Source: Prosthecomicrobium pneumaticum
GTDB taxonomy: Bacteria; Pseudomonadota; Alphaproteobacteria; Rhizobiales; Kaistiaceae
DNA length: 64,000 nucleotides
Direction of reading: 5' to 3'
NCBI RefSeq assembly: GCF_014199915.1
Contig: NZ_JACHOO010000010.1
Location: 62,001-126,000, forward strand
How positions within the stretch are numbered: the stretch's first letter is position 1; the number at the start of each line of letters is the position of its first letter. Below, piece by piece: positions 62,754 to 64,000 of the stretch. Under the pieces are notes generated by a model, which was not told where the DNA came from, searched no databases, and saw nothing but the letters and a program-made list of their open reading frames with translations. A program made the translations under genes and the position numbers.

Positions 62754-63467
62754 TCAGGCGAGGAGGTCCGGCCGGGGATAGGTGAGGGGGCTGTGCGACA
62801 GGCCGATCGTCGCGAGCGTCGCCGCAAGGTGGAGCGCGACCCGCAGCGGCCGGACGACCGGCACCCGGACCCCTTCGCGTGCGAGCCGCACCGCGAGCGC
62901 ATCGGCGACGATCTCGAAATCGGTGCAGCCGAGCACGACGAGATGGGCGCCGTCCTCCTCGACGGCGCGGATCGAGGCGGCGGCGAGATCGCGGGCGAGC
63001 GCGTCGCCGCGGTCGAGCCCTTCGAGCGGCGTCTCGACCGAGCGGACCGAGGCGAGCTTCTCCGGGAAACCGAAACCGCGCGTCATCGCCTCGAAGCGCG
63101 GCGCGATGCGGGCCGCGAAGGTGAGCACCGAGAAGCGATTCGAGAGCTGGGCGGCGAGGTGGAGCGCGGCTTCCGACGGGCCGAGAACGGGAATGGACAC
63201 CGACTCCCGCGCGGCTTCGAGGGCCGTATCGGCGGTGCAGTTGATCACCACGGCATCCGCGCCTTCCGCCTCCGCGGTCCGCACCTGCGCGAGCACGCCG
63301 GCCATGGCGAGCGCGTCCTCGTAGCGGCTCGCGATCGAGCGCGGCCCCGCGGCCGGCAGGCTGATGCGGAGCGTCGCGCCGGCCGGCGCCGAGGCGTGGA
63401 TATGGGCGGTCTGCGCGGCGTCGAGCCCGTGTTCGGGCGATGTGGCGTGGACGACGGCGATGCGCAT
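62754..63467 (-). CDS. Aspartate/glutamate/hydantoin racemase-like protein
   Basis: 237-aa protein. The paired cysteines of the racemase family are in VVINCTADTALEAA (first) and VVLGCTDFEIVADAL (second). IPVLGPSEAALHLAAQLS and FSVLTFAARIAPRFEAM fit the Asp/Glu or hydantoin racemase group. ATG 63467 overlaps the ATPase stop by 1 bp (TGATG). It follows the ATPase and precedes the M24 gene by 163 bp; a substrate with a stereocentre such as a carbamoyl or guanidino amino acid is a guess. Confidence 0.85.
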   Translation of the reverse strand: MRIAVVHATSPEHGLDAAQTAHIHASAPAGATLRISLPAAGPRSIASRYEDALAMAGVLAQVRTAEAEGADAVVINCTADTALEAARESVSIPVLGPSEAALHLAAQLSNRFSVLTFAARIAPRFEAMTRGFGFPEKLASVRSVETPLEGLDRGDALARDLAAASIRAVEEDGAHLVVLGCTDFEIVADALAVRLAREGVRVPVVRPLRVALHLAATLATIGLSHSPLTYPRPDLLA

Positions 63468-64000
63468 CAGGGAGCGTCCGGGATCAGCACGCCGCTCTCC
63501 GGCTGCCATCCGATGGTGACCCGCTCGCCGAGCGATGGCATCCCGCCGCCGACATTCACGCGCTCGCCGCGGACGATGAGGCTGGGCGAGAGCCGGGCGG
63601 TGAAGCGCAGATGCGCGCCGTGATAGGCGATCTCCTCGATCGTCGCCGGATAGCGGTTCGCGGCGTCGGCGGCGCCGATCAGAACGTGCTCGGGCCGCAC
63701 CATCAGCGTGGCGCGGCGTCCCGCCGCCTCGGTGGCGGGCGCGAGCGCCTTCGACCCGTCGTCGAGCGCGACCGTTGCGAGCGCACCCGTCGCGCCCTCG
63801 ACCCGGCAGGAGAAGAGGTTCGATTCGCCGATGAAATCGGCGACGAAGCGGGTCGCCGGCCGCTCGTAGATCTCGGCCGGCGTGCCGATCTGCTGCACGA
63901 CGCCCTTGCTCATCACGGCGATCCGGTCCGACAGCGAGAGCGCCTCGTCCTGGTCGTGCGTGACATAGATCGTGGTGATGCCGAGCTCGTGCTGCAGCCG
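63467..64000 (-). CDS. ABC importer ATPase (MalK/PotA type), 3' part only
   Basis: Partial: the 5' part lies beyond the window edge at 64000. The visible 177 residues include [21 protein letters not shown] (H-loop) just inside the edge, then [28 protein letters not shown], the conserved junction, and a TOBE domain with [11 protein letters not shown]. This is the C-terminal half of a MalK/UgpC/PotA ATPase. It may serve the MalEFG-type importer encoded at 56423-59693 or another system further right. Confidence 0.92.
   Translation of the reverse strand, partial: RLQHELGITTIYVTHDQDEALSLSDRIAVMSKGVVQQIGTPAEIYERPATRFVADFIGESNLFSCRVEGATGALATVALDDGSKALAPATEAAGRRATLMVRPEHVLIGAADAANRYPATIEEIAYHGAHLRFTARLSPSLIVRGERVNVGGGMPSLGERVTIGWQPESGVLIPDAP

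Overview
The window is high-GC, gene-dense DNA with long runs of stop/start-overlapping genes, frequent GTG and TTG starts, and dispersed short palindromes of the CCCTCTCCCGC/GCGGGAGAGGG type. Together with a complex I NDUFS4-type subunit, a double cold-shock-domain protein and EpmA/EpmB-type EF-P modification, this points to an alphaproteobacterium, most likely of the order Hyphomicrobiales (Rhizobiales). That placement is inference; there is no rRNA in the window.

1-3618, translation factor module. efp (minus) lies opposite a plus-strand string parD-parE-epmA-epmB. EpmA and EpmB are the enzymes that beta-lysylate EF-P, so the factor and both modifying enzymes sit together, with a type II toxin-antitoxin pair placed between them and overlapping epmA.

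3618-28826, a large purine-type catabolic region. A minus-strand operon encodes a BMP-family nucleoside/purine ABC importer (binding protein, ATPase, two permeases), an 8-oxoguanine-deaminase-like hydrolase and an oxygenase catalytic domain that has no Rieske domain. A diverging plus-strand operon encodes an acylphosphatase-like protein, a stand-alone Rieske protein, a GST-like protein and adenine deaminase. A nucleobase deaminase and a LysR regulator follow. A second plus-strand operon encodes a two-subunit TPP decarboxylase, a GMC oxidoreductase, an amidohydrolase, a second Rieske-less oxygenase, a xanthine-dehydrogenase-family enzyme (FAD and Mo subunits fused through a REP-derived linker, plus a separate 2Fe-2S subunit) and an aldehyde dehydrogenase. 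The set of Rieske-less oxygenase, separate Rieske donor and GST-like partner recalls the NdmC/NdmD/NdmE caffeine N7-demethylase, and is the best candidate here for an undescribed system: a split Rieske oxygenase acting on a substituted purine or related heterocycle.

28897-42953, cell-surface glycan and housekeeping region. It holds a GT10 fucosyltransferase-like protein, a GT2-like glycosyltransferase, a glycan-associated protein, two TylF-type methyltransferases, an LpxL-like acyltransferase, and a GDP-D-glycero-D-manno-heptose module (HddA kinase, fused HddC guanylyltransferase/GmhB phosphatase, AGE-family epimerase). Between these lie tRNA-Glu, tRNA-Pro, tRNA-Arg, gloA, a cold-shock protein, a DUF192 protein and the NDUFS4-type subunit.

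43305-64000, sugar-acid style catabolism. A GntR-FCD regulator sits between two transcription units that share an ATCGTGCAYGAT palindrome. One unit encodes an internally duplicated protein of unknown function and an FMN hydroxyacid dehydrogenase. The other encodes an alpha/beta hydrolase, a ribose-type ABC importer, a KdgD-like dehydratase, a YciI-like protein, a GlcG-like protein and a beta-hydroxyacid-dehydrogenase-like enzyme. Then come an LLM monooxygenase, an oxidoreductase with a MalEFG-type importer, a ROK regulator, a creatinase-like M24 protein, an Asp/Glu racemase-like protein and the 3' part of a MalK/PotA-type ATPase cut by the window edge.
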